NCBI RefSeq assembly: GCF_001039355.2
Contig: NW_019775025.1
Location: forward strand, 1 to 64,000
Length of the DNA: 64,000 nucleotides
Direction of reading: 5' to 3'
Source: Lingula anatina
Lineage: Eukaryota > Brachiopoda > Lingulata > Lingulida > Lingulidae
The notes beneath the pieces are model-generated. The model was not told where the DNA came from. It did no database searches and saw only the letters and a program-made list of their open reading frames with translations. The position numbers were made by a program, and so were the translations under genes. The first letter of the stretch is position 1. The number at the start of each line of letters is the position of its first letter. Shown in pieces: positions 38,701-52,600 of this stretch.

Positions 38701-41700
38701 GCCGAATCCCAGGACAATGACAATGTGGTATGGGCACTATTTAGCCTACCTAGATTTTTGCAAGATCACTTATAATATCACCATAACGGTCCTGAAGAAA
38801 TAAGTCATCACTGCCAACATTATTTCTTGATTGTGACATCAGTTTGGTATCTTTTTTGTCATGCTGTTTAAGCTCAAAAGCTCTTTATCTTCTCAATATC
38901 TTCTTTATATTCTCCCTATTAGAATAGTTTTAAGTAGCTTCATTAACTTCATTTGGAGTGACATATATTTTTTGTTTTCACAGGATATTGGCAAATATCA
39001 AAATAAAATAGAGGAGTTTAAGTGTGAGTTGGAGGCCAAAGAAAAAGAATTGCAGCAAGCTTATGAACAACATGAGACTTTGAAGATCAGCAGCAATGAT
39101 GATGTGGTATGAAACTTAAAAATGTTTTCTGAAAATTTAGTTTATCAATCTGGGGGAACGGGATATATTTGTATATTTTTCTTTTACTCTTTAGTTCTGC
39201 TATGGATTGATTACTTTCTTGTTGCAGATTTGGTTTTTTAAGTTATCTGTTTTCCACTCTGTGTCATTTTTTTTCAGAACAAGTTGCAGATTAAAATTGA
39301 GGAGTTGGAAGCATGTTTAGAGAGCAATAATTCGGAACTGCAAACCCTGCAAGAGCAATATGATGTTCTGAAGGCCAAATCCCAGGATGTTGAAGACACG
39401 GTATGGGCACTTCTTTATTATTGATAAATCATTAAGATTAGTAGAAACATCAGATTTCTTACATAATGTATGTATTTTAGATTAATTTGGAGACATTTTG
39501 TGGAAAGCACCTTTATGGATTTTAAAGGGACTGAAATATATTATTAGCTCAAAAACCAACATCCCTTCAATATGTTTTTGCATCCTTTTGCAAAAGACAA
39601 GAAAAAAAGGGTCATATAATTGTATGCAGTCATTAAATAATCAACTGACAGCTTGTATTGACTCCCACCATGTCCATTTCCATAAAATGTTACAACAGAT
39701 GAAAATTTTGCAAATTTGAAAGAAAAAAATATTGTAGACTTCCAGGTCTTCTCACACAAGTAATGGATTAAATCAGTTTTCATTTTTGCCTACCTGAATT
39801 TCTGCTAAAAGACCGCTCTTGGCATGATCACAGTGGTCCTCAAGAAATAAACCATCACTGCCTACACTCTCTGCCAACTGTGACATCAGTTTTTTTATTT
39901 TTCTAATACTCCTAAAGCTCAGTTTTCTTGGTCACGGTAAGACTCCTCATCTAAGCATTGTTTTTCATATTGTCCTTATCATATTAGTTTTCAGTAGCTT
40001 CATGACCTTCATTTGGAATGACATTTATATTTTGTTTTCTCAGGACATTGGCAATTATCAAAATGAAATGGAGGAGCTTAAACAGGTGTTGGTAGCCAAA
40101 GAAAATGAACTGCAGCAAGCTTATGAACAACACGAGACTTTGAAGACCAGCAGTAGTGATGATATGGTATGTAACTTAAGAATATATCTTTTCTCAGAAT
40201 TTAGTTTCTCCATTTACAGGGGTTATGGGGTGAATTTGCAGATTTTTCTTTTGCAGTTTCTTGTTTAGCTATGGATTGATTACTCTCTTGTTGTAAATTT
40301 GGTTTTTAACTTATCTGTTTTCTATGTCATGTTTTTTCAGAACAAGTTACAGATCAAAATTGTGGAGTTGGAGACAATTTTAGAGCACAATAATTCAGAA
40401 CTGCAAACCCTGCAAGAGCAATATGATGTTCTGAAGGCCAAATCCCAGGACACTGACAACATGGTATGTGCACTTCTCTATTGTTTATCAATCATTATTA
40501 TAGTGTGCATGTAGGAACATTCACTTAAAGCTGATAACGTAATCTACGCATCTGAGATTTATTTGGTGACAATCTTACATAGTTCCAGAAAGAAATGGAA
40601 GAATTAAAAAATCAAGTAGATGTCAAGACTTCTGAACTTAAACAAGTGCAAGAGCAATGTGAGGCATTGCAGGCAGGAGCAGAGGACAGAAGTCCAGCAG
40701 TCAACAAAGAGCGCCTGCTCTCAGAGGAGAATTGGAACCTTGCTCAGCAGCGTAGAATTGAAGAAATGGACAAAGCCAGAAAAGAATCTCTTGCTGTGCT
40801 AGCTCAGACAAGGAAGGAAAATGAAGAGCTTATCACCAAGTTAAACCAAAAGGTATCAAATTATCACCTTGAAGGTGGACACACTGAAAAACTGATATCA
40901 ACAAATGTTGTAAATTATGTAATCTTTATATTTAATTTAAAAAAATTCAATATTACTTCATCAGTACCTGCTTTTTTTGCATCCGTACAAGACATTTCTC
41001 TAGACATAAGAGATATCTTTTTGTGTGGTGTTATTTTGCTCTCCTTTTATAGGTCTATGAGCTTGAGTGCAGTCTACAAAAAAGCACCACTGAGAGTGAA
41101 GTGGTCAACCATAAGCTTAAGAAGTGTTTAGAAGAAACACAGGTATAAATCAGCTATAGTAATTGATATTTATAATAATCAAAGATCAAAGAGTTTGACA
41201 GATGAAGCTGTTTACCATTGGTTGTTAACATAACGGAAGGAGTATTCAGTTAGCTCTGCCATTTATTTGTGTGTAATTTATGAAAGTAGTAGAATTTCAT
41301 TATGCCATTTTCCTACTCCAGAGCCTTAAAATCCAAGTGAGAGATCTAGAAGAACTTCATGCACAGCACAATGCAGCACAATTCAATAGAAGGCAGGAGC
41401 TAGACCCTGCAAAGCTTCAGCAAAGAATCAAACAGCTAGAATTCAACCTTGATCTCACCAATCAAAGGTCACAGAAATTTGACACAGAAAATAAGACTTT
41501 GAAAGGTAAACGGTTAAAGCTTATTGGAGAATAGATATGTAGATATGTTTTTATAATTTTTTGATAAAGAATACAATTATAAGTGAATGTTCTACTATAT
41601 TTGTCAAACATTGTTTTAAAAGTATAAACTGGAATAACAACACGCCAGATTTATTAAAATTTTCTGTGTGTTTTGAAGTTGAGAGTTAATTCAAAAAAAA

Positions 41701-43514
41701 AAACAAACTTTCCAGATGCCCTCAAAAAGTCTGAAGATCTTGAATTGAAGTATAGGGACTACATGAGGCAGGCCAGGGAGTTCCAGCATCTATTGGGCCA
41801 GGAGAAGGAGCAGAGCAGCCTTCTGCTTAGAAAGTTCAATGCTACTGCTGCAGAACTCTCTGACTTGAGGTGGAATAATGCAGAGCTACGGGAAAAGGTT
41901 AAACAGGTATCTCTCAAGCTTCCAGCCACTTTTGCCATCTTTGCCAATTGAGCAATTTAATATTAACATTCTATAAATGAAAGAGAATCAGTAATGGCAT
42001 TGTTTAACTACACATGGTATGACATCAACTTGATGTCAATGCATATCTAATAGACGAAATACACTAAAATTATAATTTAAATGAGTTATTTTGGTTTGTT
42101 TTTAATTACAAAAGTGTTTTTTTTTTCAATCAACAGGTCCCAAAACTTGAAGAAGATGTCGCAAATCTGAAAGCTAAAATTGAAAATTTGCAGAGAGATT
42201 TGTTAGAGAAAGGAAAAGAATCAACTGGGGTGGGTATACAAAATATTTAAAAATATTTGTCATATAAGCTTTAGCAATGCTGATAGGACTTAATAAGTTG
42301 AGTTGATTATGCTGTTTATTTAATTGTTACATGATTTTGATATTAAAAATGTTTTGTCACACAAGAAACATATCTTTTTTTAACAATTGAAATTGAAATT
42401 GGCTTTTATGCCTATTGTGAAAAGCAATAGAAAATATACTTAGTATCTTGCAATTGCTTTTAATTTGATAAAAACCTGGGCCTCTTATCCAAAAACCTTT
42501 AACTACTTATCATTCTTTTAAGGTTATTCATCTGGAGGAGCAAAAAGCAAGTCTGTTGGCCAGTCTGGAAAAATCAAAGTCGACTGTAGCAGAATTGCAA
42601 GAAGACATCAGAAAGGTATATATCTCATTTTATGATTCATGTATTTTTTTATAATAACGTTTCACAGAATATGATTATGTGTTGCAGTTTATGGAAGTGT
42701 GATTAGCATTTCACAATGATATCATGTTTTGCGCTTGTCCATGCGTGCCTGCATGTTTGCATGCCTGTTTGAAAATTGGACTGCTACGGCCACCATCTTT
42801 ATTTGGTTTCCATTCCAGTATCACCTTGCCTTAACAGCTAGTTTCCACCTGAACTCTGGGGACCATTGCAGCACCATGTACATAATGACAGTTATAATCT
42901 AACATAACATAACATAACATAACATAACATAACATAACATAACATACTATCTGGAAACTTTTGGAGAAGCACTGAATACTAGGTTTTAAATTTCAGCTCA
43001 ATGAAGATTTCAATTCAAAGGTAGATGAGAATTCAGATTTGACTGCACAGCTTGAAGAATTGCAGAGAACTGTAAATTCTGCCAAGGACAAGGAGGTCAA
43101 CTTCCAATCTGTTGTGGATAAGTTAAGAAACCAGTTGTCAGAGAAACAGGAGACAGTGGATCTGCTTGAGTCACAGATGTGTGAGAAACAACAAGAATTA
43201 GACGAGGTAAATTATATTTTAAAGTGCACACTGCATGTGTTGATATCAAAATGTATGACTCAATAGAAACATTTCTTTACTCTTATGAAATTTGCCTGCA
43301 TGTCATTTTGAGAAAGCAATAGCATATATGTCTAGTATAATACAATTGTTTTATTTAAATTGGGTAAAAACTGCAAAATGTGCCTGTTAACCTAAAACCC
43401 AGTTCAACTACTTCTTATTCCATCAAGGTAAATCATCGTGAGGAGCAGAACACAAGTCTGTTGGCCAGTCTGGAAAAATCAAAGCTGACTGTAGCAGAAT
43501 TGCAAGAAAACATT

Positions 43515-43605
<91 letters not shown>

Positions 43606-46600
43606 ATTTCATAATTTACATATTCCTTCATAACACTACACAGAATATTTGTATGTTTACAGGGCTCGACAGTAATGCTGGCCCGCTGGCCCGGGGCCAT
43701 TGAAAACCGGTTACGGGCCAGTTAATCACACGTGTTACTGGCCCGAAGGGCAAGTGGGGTTTAATACGCCGAATAAGCGTAATATTTGCCGATACCTCGC
43801 TTCTTGGTAAAATCCCAAGTCCTCAAGTGCTAGCGATCGGACCTGCTTTTGCGTAAATAGCTGCGCCCCCCCTTTCAATTGGCGCAAATCTGTTATTTGC
43901 AAAAACTATTTTGAGAGGGGGGGACAGTGAGGAACAGAAGAGCAGCTGACGCGTTTTGCATAATTTAATGCATGTGACTCGTTATAGCCAATCAGCTATT
44001 TGATTTTTGACCTCGCTGAGTACAATGCTAAAAGTTTGTGTGTCACTAACCACGCGCGCACTACGAGATCACGCAAGCTGGAAGCCATTATTGTCAAACA
44101 TGACACAAGCTAAATTGACTAATTTTTGGCCTAAAGTTTCAACGGACCCGAACTTGGAGCCTGTGCCGGAAAGAAGTGGGGTTACTTCAACCGAATTATC
44201 CACAGGCCTCAGTTATGAAAAAAAAACGCAAACGTGAATTCCAAATGCAATGGATAAAAGAATTCCCCGGAATTAATTGGACTTAAGAAAACGGAATGAC
44301 ATGCACCACGTGCGTGGAGCATAGCAGTTGCAGAGCAAGCGTGTTTGTAACCGGGTGTACAAACTTCCGGAAGCATTCAATAAGATGTCACTTTGAGTCT
44401 TCTCAACACCTTGATGCAGAGAGGGTGAAGACATGTGCACAGAGGGGCCGTATAGGACCCTTAGACAGGATCGTGAGAAAAATAGGAGAAAAAACAAACA
44501 GTTACTGACATATCTTTTCAACACTGCGTATTGTGTTATTCACGAGGAGATGCAGATGAACTGTTTAATTTCCTCTTGAACCACAATGATTAAAAACTAA
44601 TTTAATTTATACATTTACACAACCTTTTGATTATAAATAGGTTATGTGTTTAAAAGGATCAAACAATGTTTCCAAAAGTTTATTCTTAAATTGCATGTAA
44701 TAAATGAATAGTAAGCAAATAATAGTTGCGACTTCTGATGTCATGTTGGGCAAGTGGAAAGCTGAGTCGGGCCAGTGAGTTTCATGCCTCACTGGCCCGA
44801 AGGGCCAGAAGAAAAAAAAGTTAGTGTCAAGCCCTGGTTTAGCTAATTGAGGAAGTTAGGTTATTTCATAATTAACACAGACTTTTGACCATACAAATTT
44901 GTAGTTTCTAAATGATGGTTACAGTTTTAACATGTAATATATGGAAACCTAGTTGGAAAAATACTGAATACTGAGTTTTGACTTTCAGCTCAAAGAAGAC
45001 CTCACTTCAAAGGTAGATGAGAATTCAGATTTGACTGCACAGCTTGAAGAATTTCAGAAAACTGTAAATTCTGCCAAGGACAGAGAGGTCAACTTCCAAT
45101 CTGTTGTGGATAAGTTAAGAAACCAGTTGTCAGAGAAACAGGAGACAGTGGATCTGCTTGAGTCACAGATGTGTGAGAAACAACAAGAATTAGATCAGGT
45201 AAATTTATATATTTATGTACAGACTGTATTTGTTGATAGAAAAAACTTCAACCTCAAACTCAATAGAAACATAACTTTATTTAAATTTGCATGTATGTCA
45301 TTGTGAGAAAGCAATAGCATATATGGCTAGTGTCAAACAATCGTTTTAATTTAAATAGGTGAAAATTCCAAATTGTGCCTGTTACCTAAACCCAAGTTTA
45401 ACTACTACTTTTTTTAGGTAAATCATCATGAGGAACAGAAAACAAATCTATTGGACAGTCTGGAGAAATTAAAGTTGACAGTAGCAGAACTGCAAGAAGA
45501 AATAACAAAGGTATATATATATTTTTTCATTTTATGATCTATGTATTTTCTGTTATAACATTTCACAAAATATGATAATATGTGGAGCAGTTCATGGAAT
45601 TGGTTATAGTTCAAAATTAACACAAGACTTCTGTTCATACAAATTTGTAGTTTCTGATCATGATTGGTATTAACAATTTTAACATGACATGCTATATGGA
45701 AACTAAGTTGGAGAAGCTTTGAATAGAATGTTTTACTTTCAGCTCAAAGAAGACCTCACTTCAAAGGTAGATGAGAATTCAGATTTGACTACACAGCTTG
45801 AAGAATTACAGAAAACCATAAATTCTGCCAAGGACAGAGAGGTCAACTTCCAATCTGTTGTGGATAAGTTAAAAAACCAGTTGTCAGAGAAACAGGAGAC
45901 AGTGGATCTGCTTGAGTCACAGATGTGTGAGAAACAACAAGAATTAGATGAGGTAAACTATATATTAATATACAGACTGTATGTGTTGATAGAAAAAACT
46001 TCCAATTCAATAGAAAGATTTCTTTACTTTTCTGAAATTTGCTTTAATGTCATTGTTAGAAACCAATTGTTTTAACTTTAATTTAAATTAGGTGAAAAAC
46101 TCCAAATTGTGCCTGTTAACCTAAACCCAGTTTAACTTCTTATTTTATTCTTTCCAGGTAAATCAACTTGAGGAGCAGAAAACAAATCTTTTGGACAGTC
46201 TGGAGAAATCAAAGTTGACTGTAGCAGAACTGCAAGAAGAAATAATAAAGGTATATTTTTTTTTTTCATTTTATGATCTATGTTACTGTATTTTCTATTA
46301 TAAAATATCACAAAATATGATAATATGTTGAACAGTTTATCAAAATTAACACAAGACTTTTGTTCATACAAATTTGTAGTTTCTTATCATGAATGGTAGT
46401 AAGAATTTTAACATGACATGCTATATGGAAACTAAGTTTGAGAAGCTTTGAATCATGTGTTTTCTTTCAGCTCAAAGAAGACCTCATTTCAAAGGTAGAC
46501 GAGAATTCAGATTTGACTGCACAGCTTGAAGAATTGCAGAGAACTGTAAATTCTGACAAGGACAAGGAGGTCAACTTCCAATCTGTTGTGGATAAGTTAA

Positions 46601-49600
46601 GAAACCAGTTGTCAGAGAAACAGGAGACAGTGGATCTGCTTGAGTCACAGATGTGTGAGAAACAACAAGAATTAGATGAGGTAAATTATATTTTAATGTG
46701 CATACGCTACATTTGTAAATAATTGTATAATTATACACAGACTGTATGTGTTGTTAAAAAAACTTCTGACTAAATAGAAACATTTCTTTACTTTACTGAA
46801 ATTTGCTTTTATGTCATTGTGAGAAAGCATCGACTTATATGGCTGGTGTCAAACAATTGTTTTGTTTAATTAAAATTAAGTGAAAATTCCAAATTGTGCC
46901 TGTTTTCGTAAAACCCAGTTTAACTACTTCTTATTCTTTCCAGGTAAATCAACTTGAGGAGCAGAAAACAAATCTTTTGGACAGTCTGGAGAAATCAAAG
47001 TTGACTGTAGCAGAACTGCAAGAAGAAATAACAAAGGTATATATGATCTATATATTTTCTATTACATCATTTCACAAAATATGATAACATGTGGAGCAAT
47101 TTATGGAAGTTTGGTTAGCAGTTCAAAATTAACAAGACTTCTGTTCATACAAATTTGTAGTTTCTGATCATGATTGGTATTAACAATTTTAACATGACAT
47201 GCTATATGGAAACTAAGTTGGAGAAGCTTTGAATAGAATGTTTTACTTTCAGCTCCAAGAAGACCTCATTTCAAAGGTAGACGAGAATTCAGATTTGACT
47301 GCACAGCTTGAAGAATTGCAGAAAACTGTAAATTCTGCCAAGGACAGAGAGGTCAACTTCCAATCTGTTGTGGATAAGTTAAGAAGCCAGTTGTCAGAGA
47401 AACGGGAGACAGTGGATCTGCTTGAGGCACAGATGTGTGAGAAACAACAAGAATTGGATGAGGTAAATTTTATTTTTATATGCAGACATATTTTTCAGTC
47501 TGTATTTATTCTGATCTCTGTGCCTGTTCATGTTGTTGTCAAGCAACTTTATTTGGACTAAAAAAATATTCCCTTCAAAAATAAGCACGATTAGATTATT
47601 TTTGCAAAAGTTTTTGATTTTGTTTGTGTGCATGTTTTATTTTGCATTTTATTTAGCTAAGTTTACCCTTAAGTGCCAAACTATGTTTTTTGTTTTACTT
47701 ACAATTTGCTGAGTGGCTTTGTTTGTTAAAAATTTGGGTTCTTACTGAAAATCGGTATGAATCTATCATTTTATATATATATATATCAGGCTAAAGAAGG
47801 TCAAGTAGGAGTCATGCAGCAACAGTCAGATGCCCAACAGCAGCTACAGGCAATGGAGAAAGAAAAAGCTGCAGCAGCTAACAGAGCAGAAAATCTAGAG
47901 ACTACCTTGGAATCACTAAAAATACAACTTGAGGAGAAAGCTAGTCAGGTAAATCTTGTTATACCTAAATGCTAGTATTTGAAGTGTAAGGGGATAGGTT
48001 AAAGGTGCCTTATAGTATCGGGCATCAGTGTGCCATGATTTCAAAATATATCCTGTATTAAGCAAACATCCAAATGACAATCCTTCTTATATGTCATTCA
48101 GAAAAATCTTTATCAGCTTCATTGTGTGTTGGGGTTCCTTTCAAAGAAGTGGGGGTATGTTGCTTTCGACATCTAGGTCATTCCATCAGCCTATCTGTTA
48201 CTTACCAATGAATACTTCTTGTTGATAATATGTGGATATTTTGTTTCTCAGATTCATGGGCTTGAAGAACAAACCACTGCCCTCCAAGACACCATTGATG
48301 AGCTGGAGGCTAAACTTACAGAGAAAGAAAAAAGGGCAGATGAGGTAATACATAGTGCATTAGGTGTGCATTTTGAATTTTTTTGCGTTTAGTTTAGGGA
48401 ATACTAGTGCCAACTAAATTATTAAGGTTAGAAAATCATGGGAGGTGCTGCAATGACACTTGCACAGTAAGCATTTTTTTAAAATTTCTTTCTATTGTGT
48501 GCATATTTCTGGGTCTGAAAAAAAAAACGTTCATGTTGAACAAAAAGAGTAGTTCCTTTCTGAAATCAGCATGATCAGATTATTATTGTAATTACTTATT
48601 ATTATTATTATTATTATTTTTGTAAAAAGGTATTTGTCTTAGAGGAACAAACTGCTAACCTCCAGAGTACAGTTGAAGAACTTGAAGCTAAGCTAGCTGA
48701 GAAACAAAAAGAGATGGATGAGGTTTGTACTTTTTGGTTTCTATCTGTATATTTGTGCATGTATTTTTGTAAAAATGTTCGTTTTATGAAAATATTTCAG
48801 GTTATGGACCCTTTTAAAAACCACTTGTTTGCTTTAATGTTTACCTCATAGTTTCACAAGTCTCTGTGTTTTTTTTATGCTGTTCAGGTATCCTAAAATA
48901 GCATTTTCTTTCAGGTACTTAATCTGGAAGGACAAACTACCAGTCTAGTAGACGAGCTTAGATCTCAGCTGTGTGACAAAGAGAAACAGATTGATCAAGT
49001 TTGTACAATTTATTCTGTTGATGAGTTGGTTGAAAAGATATATTTTATAGTTCCACAAAGAGGTTTGATTGTTTTGGACTTTCATATAGATTATATGACC
49101 ATATAAGTTCACTGGATTTGATATAACAACACTCAAGGAAAGTGTTATTTTGTATGGCATTTTCAACCAAAAGCAGTCTAGTATACTGCAGATCTATACA
49201 AAATAAAACCTTTTAGTATCAGTTATTTTAACTGTTTGCCTTTAGCGCTAAGAGAAGTGGTGAAAATGAAGTTATTTAGTTATCAAAGTGTATCTAATCT
49301 CTTTAGGACCTCTTCTTTTGTTTTGAGTAAGTTCCTATTTTGTATGTATTGTTGACAATATTTTTAACAGATGTCTTCAGAAAGAGAACTGCTATCTGAG
49401 GAGCTACGAGAAATTAAAGAAGTGTTTGCTGAACTTCAAGAGGAGATGCAAAATAAAGAAGATGAGTTTTTGGATACTAAGGTGAGTCTGAATGGAAAAA
49501 ATCTACAGTTTGACATGGATCTATATTGCATGTTTTTATAAACCTCTGTTAATACAGCTTTTTCAATGTGAAGTTAGCAATTTACAAACTTAGCATTGGA

Positions 49601-52600
49601 ATTTTGTTAGTGTAAACCAGACAATGCTTTGTTTTATTTTCAAACAGTGTTTTGATTAATGAGGGTTTTTTTTTTTTTTTTTTTTTTTTTTTTGTATTAG
49701 GAGAAAGGAATGCAGCATATTGATGCCCTGAACTCTGAGCTTACTGAAGCTAGAACACGACTGGAAAAGCTTAGTGAGGAACTAGATGCGACAAAAGCTT
49801 TGTTGGAAGAGAAACAAGTAAAATCATACAGCATGTTTTTGAAAACTAACAATGCTCACCAGCAGTAAAAACTTTATCCTACCCCCATTCTGTAGAAATG
49901 TTATATTACTATATAACAGTCATGTACTTTTATGTGTCTTTCTGCAGTTGATTGGTATTAGAAATAATATCCTCCACACTCTATGCAGCATCTTTGGAGA
50001 CACAAACTTCAGCAGGTAGAACACAAGCATTTCTTCTTGCATTGCAGACTTCTACAAAGCAAGAGGAAGAGAGATCCGGGTATGAAAAGCAGGTAGCTGA
50101 CCTAAACACTGAAATCGAGAAACTAAATCAGAAAATGCAGGTGAGATGCACTAATTTATGTTAAGACAAAGCGAGCAGTCCAGCCATAATTTGAACACTC
50201 TGCGGCCTTAGAAGACGGCTGGATGGCTTGCAATTTTTTTTGGGGGGAAATGATGGGTGGTTCATAGGGACAGCCTGTGAATGGCCTAGGAAGTAATTTG
50301 ATGTAACTAGACTGTATGATGTGTCCCAGTTTTAGAAAACTATATTGTAGCACGACTTAACTACTAAATATTAATTATGTAAAAATCCCACATGCTCCAG
50401 CAGTACAGACTGTGACCATAATAGAAACTACACCAGATAAATTGTCAGCTTTGAAGTACTCGGTACAGATTCTACAGTAAAGAAAGGGTGTTTGTGTCAT
50501 AAAATTGTAAGATTGTGTTGTATAAAGAAATTAATCTGGATCTTACAGTCTCAGACATTTATATGGAATTAGACGTTAAGGAGTTTGAAAGAATCGTTGC
50601 AACTGAATAGATTGTCTTCAGTCCCCCTGCAAATAGAGGAGGTCCTCTGTGAATGCCACTTACTCCCCTGTTGTGTATATTTTAGGACACCACAAATAAC
50701 TTCCTGGAGCAGATCCGCCACATGGAGAAGTGCTGTGATGAGGCTGACAATGAACTTAAGCAAGAAAAGATAGAACACGAAGAAACCAAAAGAAAATTGG
50801 AAGTAATACAGGCTGGGCAGAATGAGGAAGGAGATGCATCTGAAGATGGGGACAAGCCCAAGGGAAGAGACAAAGCTCTTGCTGCAGCCAAGAAAAAGAT
50901 TCAAAGTCTAGAAAAAGCCCTGCAGGAAGGTCTGGAGCACATAAAGGTTGGTTTTTATTGAAGCAGAGTTTGAAACTTTAGGGGCAGTATACATTTGGTC
51001 AAGAATTGATTTTATGCAAAATTTGTTTCTTTTAAAATCTTTCTTTTTATCTTAAGGATATTTTATGTCCACAGAGATAATGAAAATAATATTCCTGCTC
51101 TCTTTTTCTATTTTTTTTCCTCTAATGAGAGCATATTATATTTATTTATGATAGAATTTTAAAAAGTGAAAAGGGTTCATCATTCTGATTACAATTTCAA
51201 AGATTTATATGATATTGTTTTCTTTGATTGGAAGGTCATTAATTTTTTTGTGAAGTTCTGTGATTACATGAAAGTAATTCTCATTATTTTTCTCAGTTGT
51301 TACAAGAAGCGCGAGATCACACCAGTCAGCAGGAGGAGATTCGCCACCTTCAGCAGTGCTGCATGGAGGCAGACGCTGAACTGGAGCAAGAGAAAGAAGA
51401 GCATGAAAAGACAAAACAAAAACTCCTCCAATTAGAAGAAAATATTAAAATGAAAAAACCAGAGGAAAAGAGTTTGGAAGAGCTGAAGCAAGAATTAGGT
51501 GCCAAAAATATGGAAATTGTTCAGCTGAAGAGGGACCTATTGATGGAGATTGACCCTCTAAAGAAAAAACTGAAATCTTTGAAGGATGATAATGATTATC
51601 TTCAAAACAAAGTCTCAGAATATAGAAATGAACTGCGTAAGGCACGTGAGGAACAAGCTGAAGTGACGGGTATGGTGGACTTACCTCTCCAAGAAAATCT
51701 GTTAATCCCTGTCATTTTATTTAAATGCATTAATGTCCATAATTAAAAATAAAGGTTTGAAATTTGGATTCCTTATGATCACAATGAGTTGGCATGTTAA
51801 TATCACACTTCTTAACAAATCACATTTGTCACAAATGATTCTATTTAGCAAATGTAACATTATTAAAATATCTCGGGTGCAGCCCTGTTGCATCTTATCT
51901 ACTGCAACATACATTTATCATATTTTCATTTTTCAATGCCTCTCAGAGTAGCCACATTTTACCAAGCACTGCTCTCATCTTATTTCCAGTCAGCCAGTTT
52001 GGTAGCCAGACCTGTGCACAGCGCTCGTCTGGCAGCAGCAGTGGCATCATCAGTCGAGTGGCGTACTTCACTGTTGAAACTGAAAACAAGAGGCTCAAGG
52101 AGCAAGTGACAGGACTGGAGGGTCAAGTCAAGGAGTTGACCCTGTACAAGTCTGAATTTAAGTGAGTGGCATGTCAGTTTGTTTTTTGAAAATGTCGGGA
52201 GGTGTCTGACAGATGTGTAAGTTGTAAATTATTTCTATTTGCATGTAAACAATGTAGTTTTTATTGTTGCAGTAAGTATCCATTTTGTTTTAGCTGTGTA
52301 GCTGCATCTGTTATTGTTTTTAAGGTTTTTTTCTTTCATCTTAAACTGACATTTTCTTTTGTATCATTTATTTAACATATTCTTTGATTTTTTATAGACT
52401 TGAAATATTGCATGTACTAGACGAAAAGAAAGCAATAATTGCTACATACATTTGTCTAAGATAGTTCTAGTTGCCTTTTACCATTTTTGTTTTCAAACCG
52501 GTGTAAATTAGCTTTAATCCCCTTTTTTTCTGAGACATTGAACTAAACACATGCAGATCTTGAATTTTGTTTTAAAAACATATCCCTCGATCCTTACAGG

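Larger units (their letters stand above)
42523..47462 (+). repeat. CENPE: CENP-E exon array 2: alternating 31- and 70-residue exons
   Basis: D exons (93 bases): 42523-42615, 43428-43520, 45418-45510, 46158-46250, 46944-47036. C exons (210 bases): 42997-43206, 44989-45198, 45743-45952, 46471-46680, 47253-47462. All are phase 0. C exons read [15 protein letters not shown]...[20 protein letters not shown]...[10 protein letters not shown] and are almost identical. D exons read [20 protein letters not shown]. Flanking intron sequence is also conserved. Unit length 101 residues. One intron carries a hAT-like insertion. Confidence 0.9.

Noticed and set aside
43380-43703. Frame with a Tyr-Ile run
   Set aside because: Begins in a real CENP-E D exon but continues through the AT microsatellite of the intron; the exon ends at 43520.
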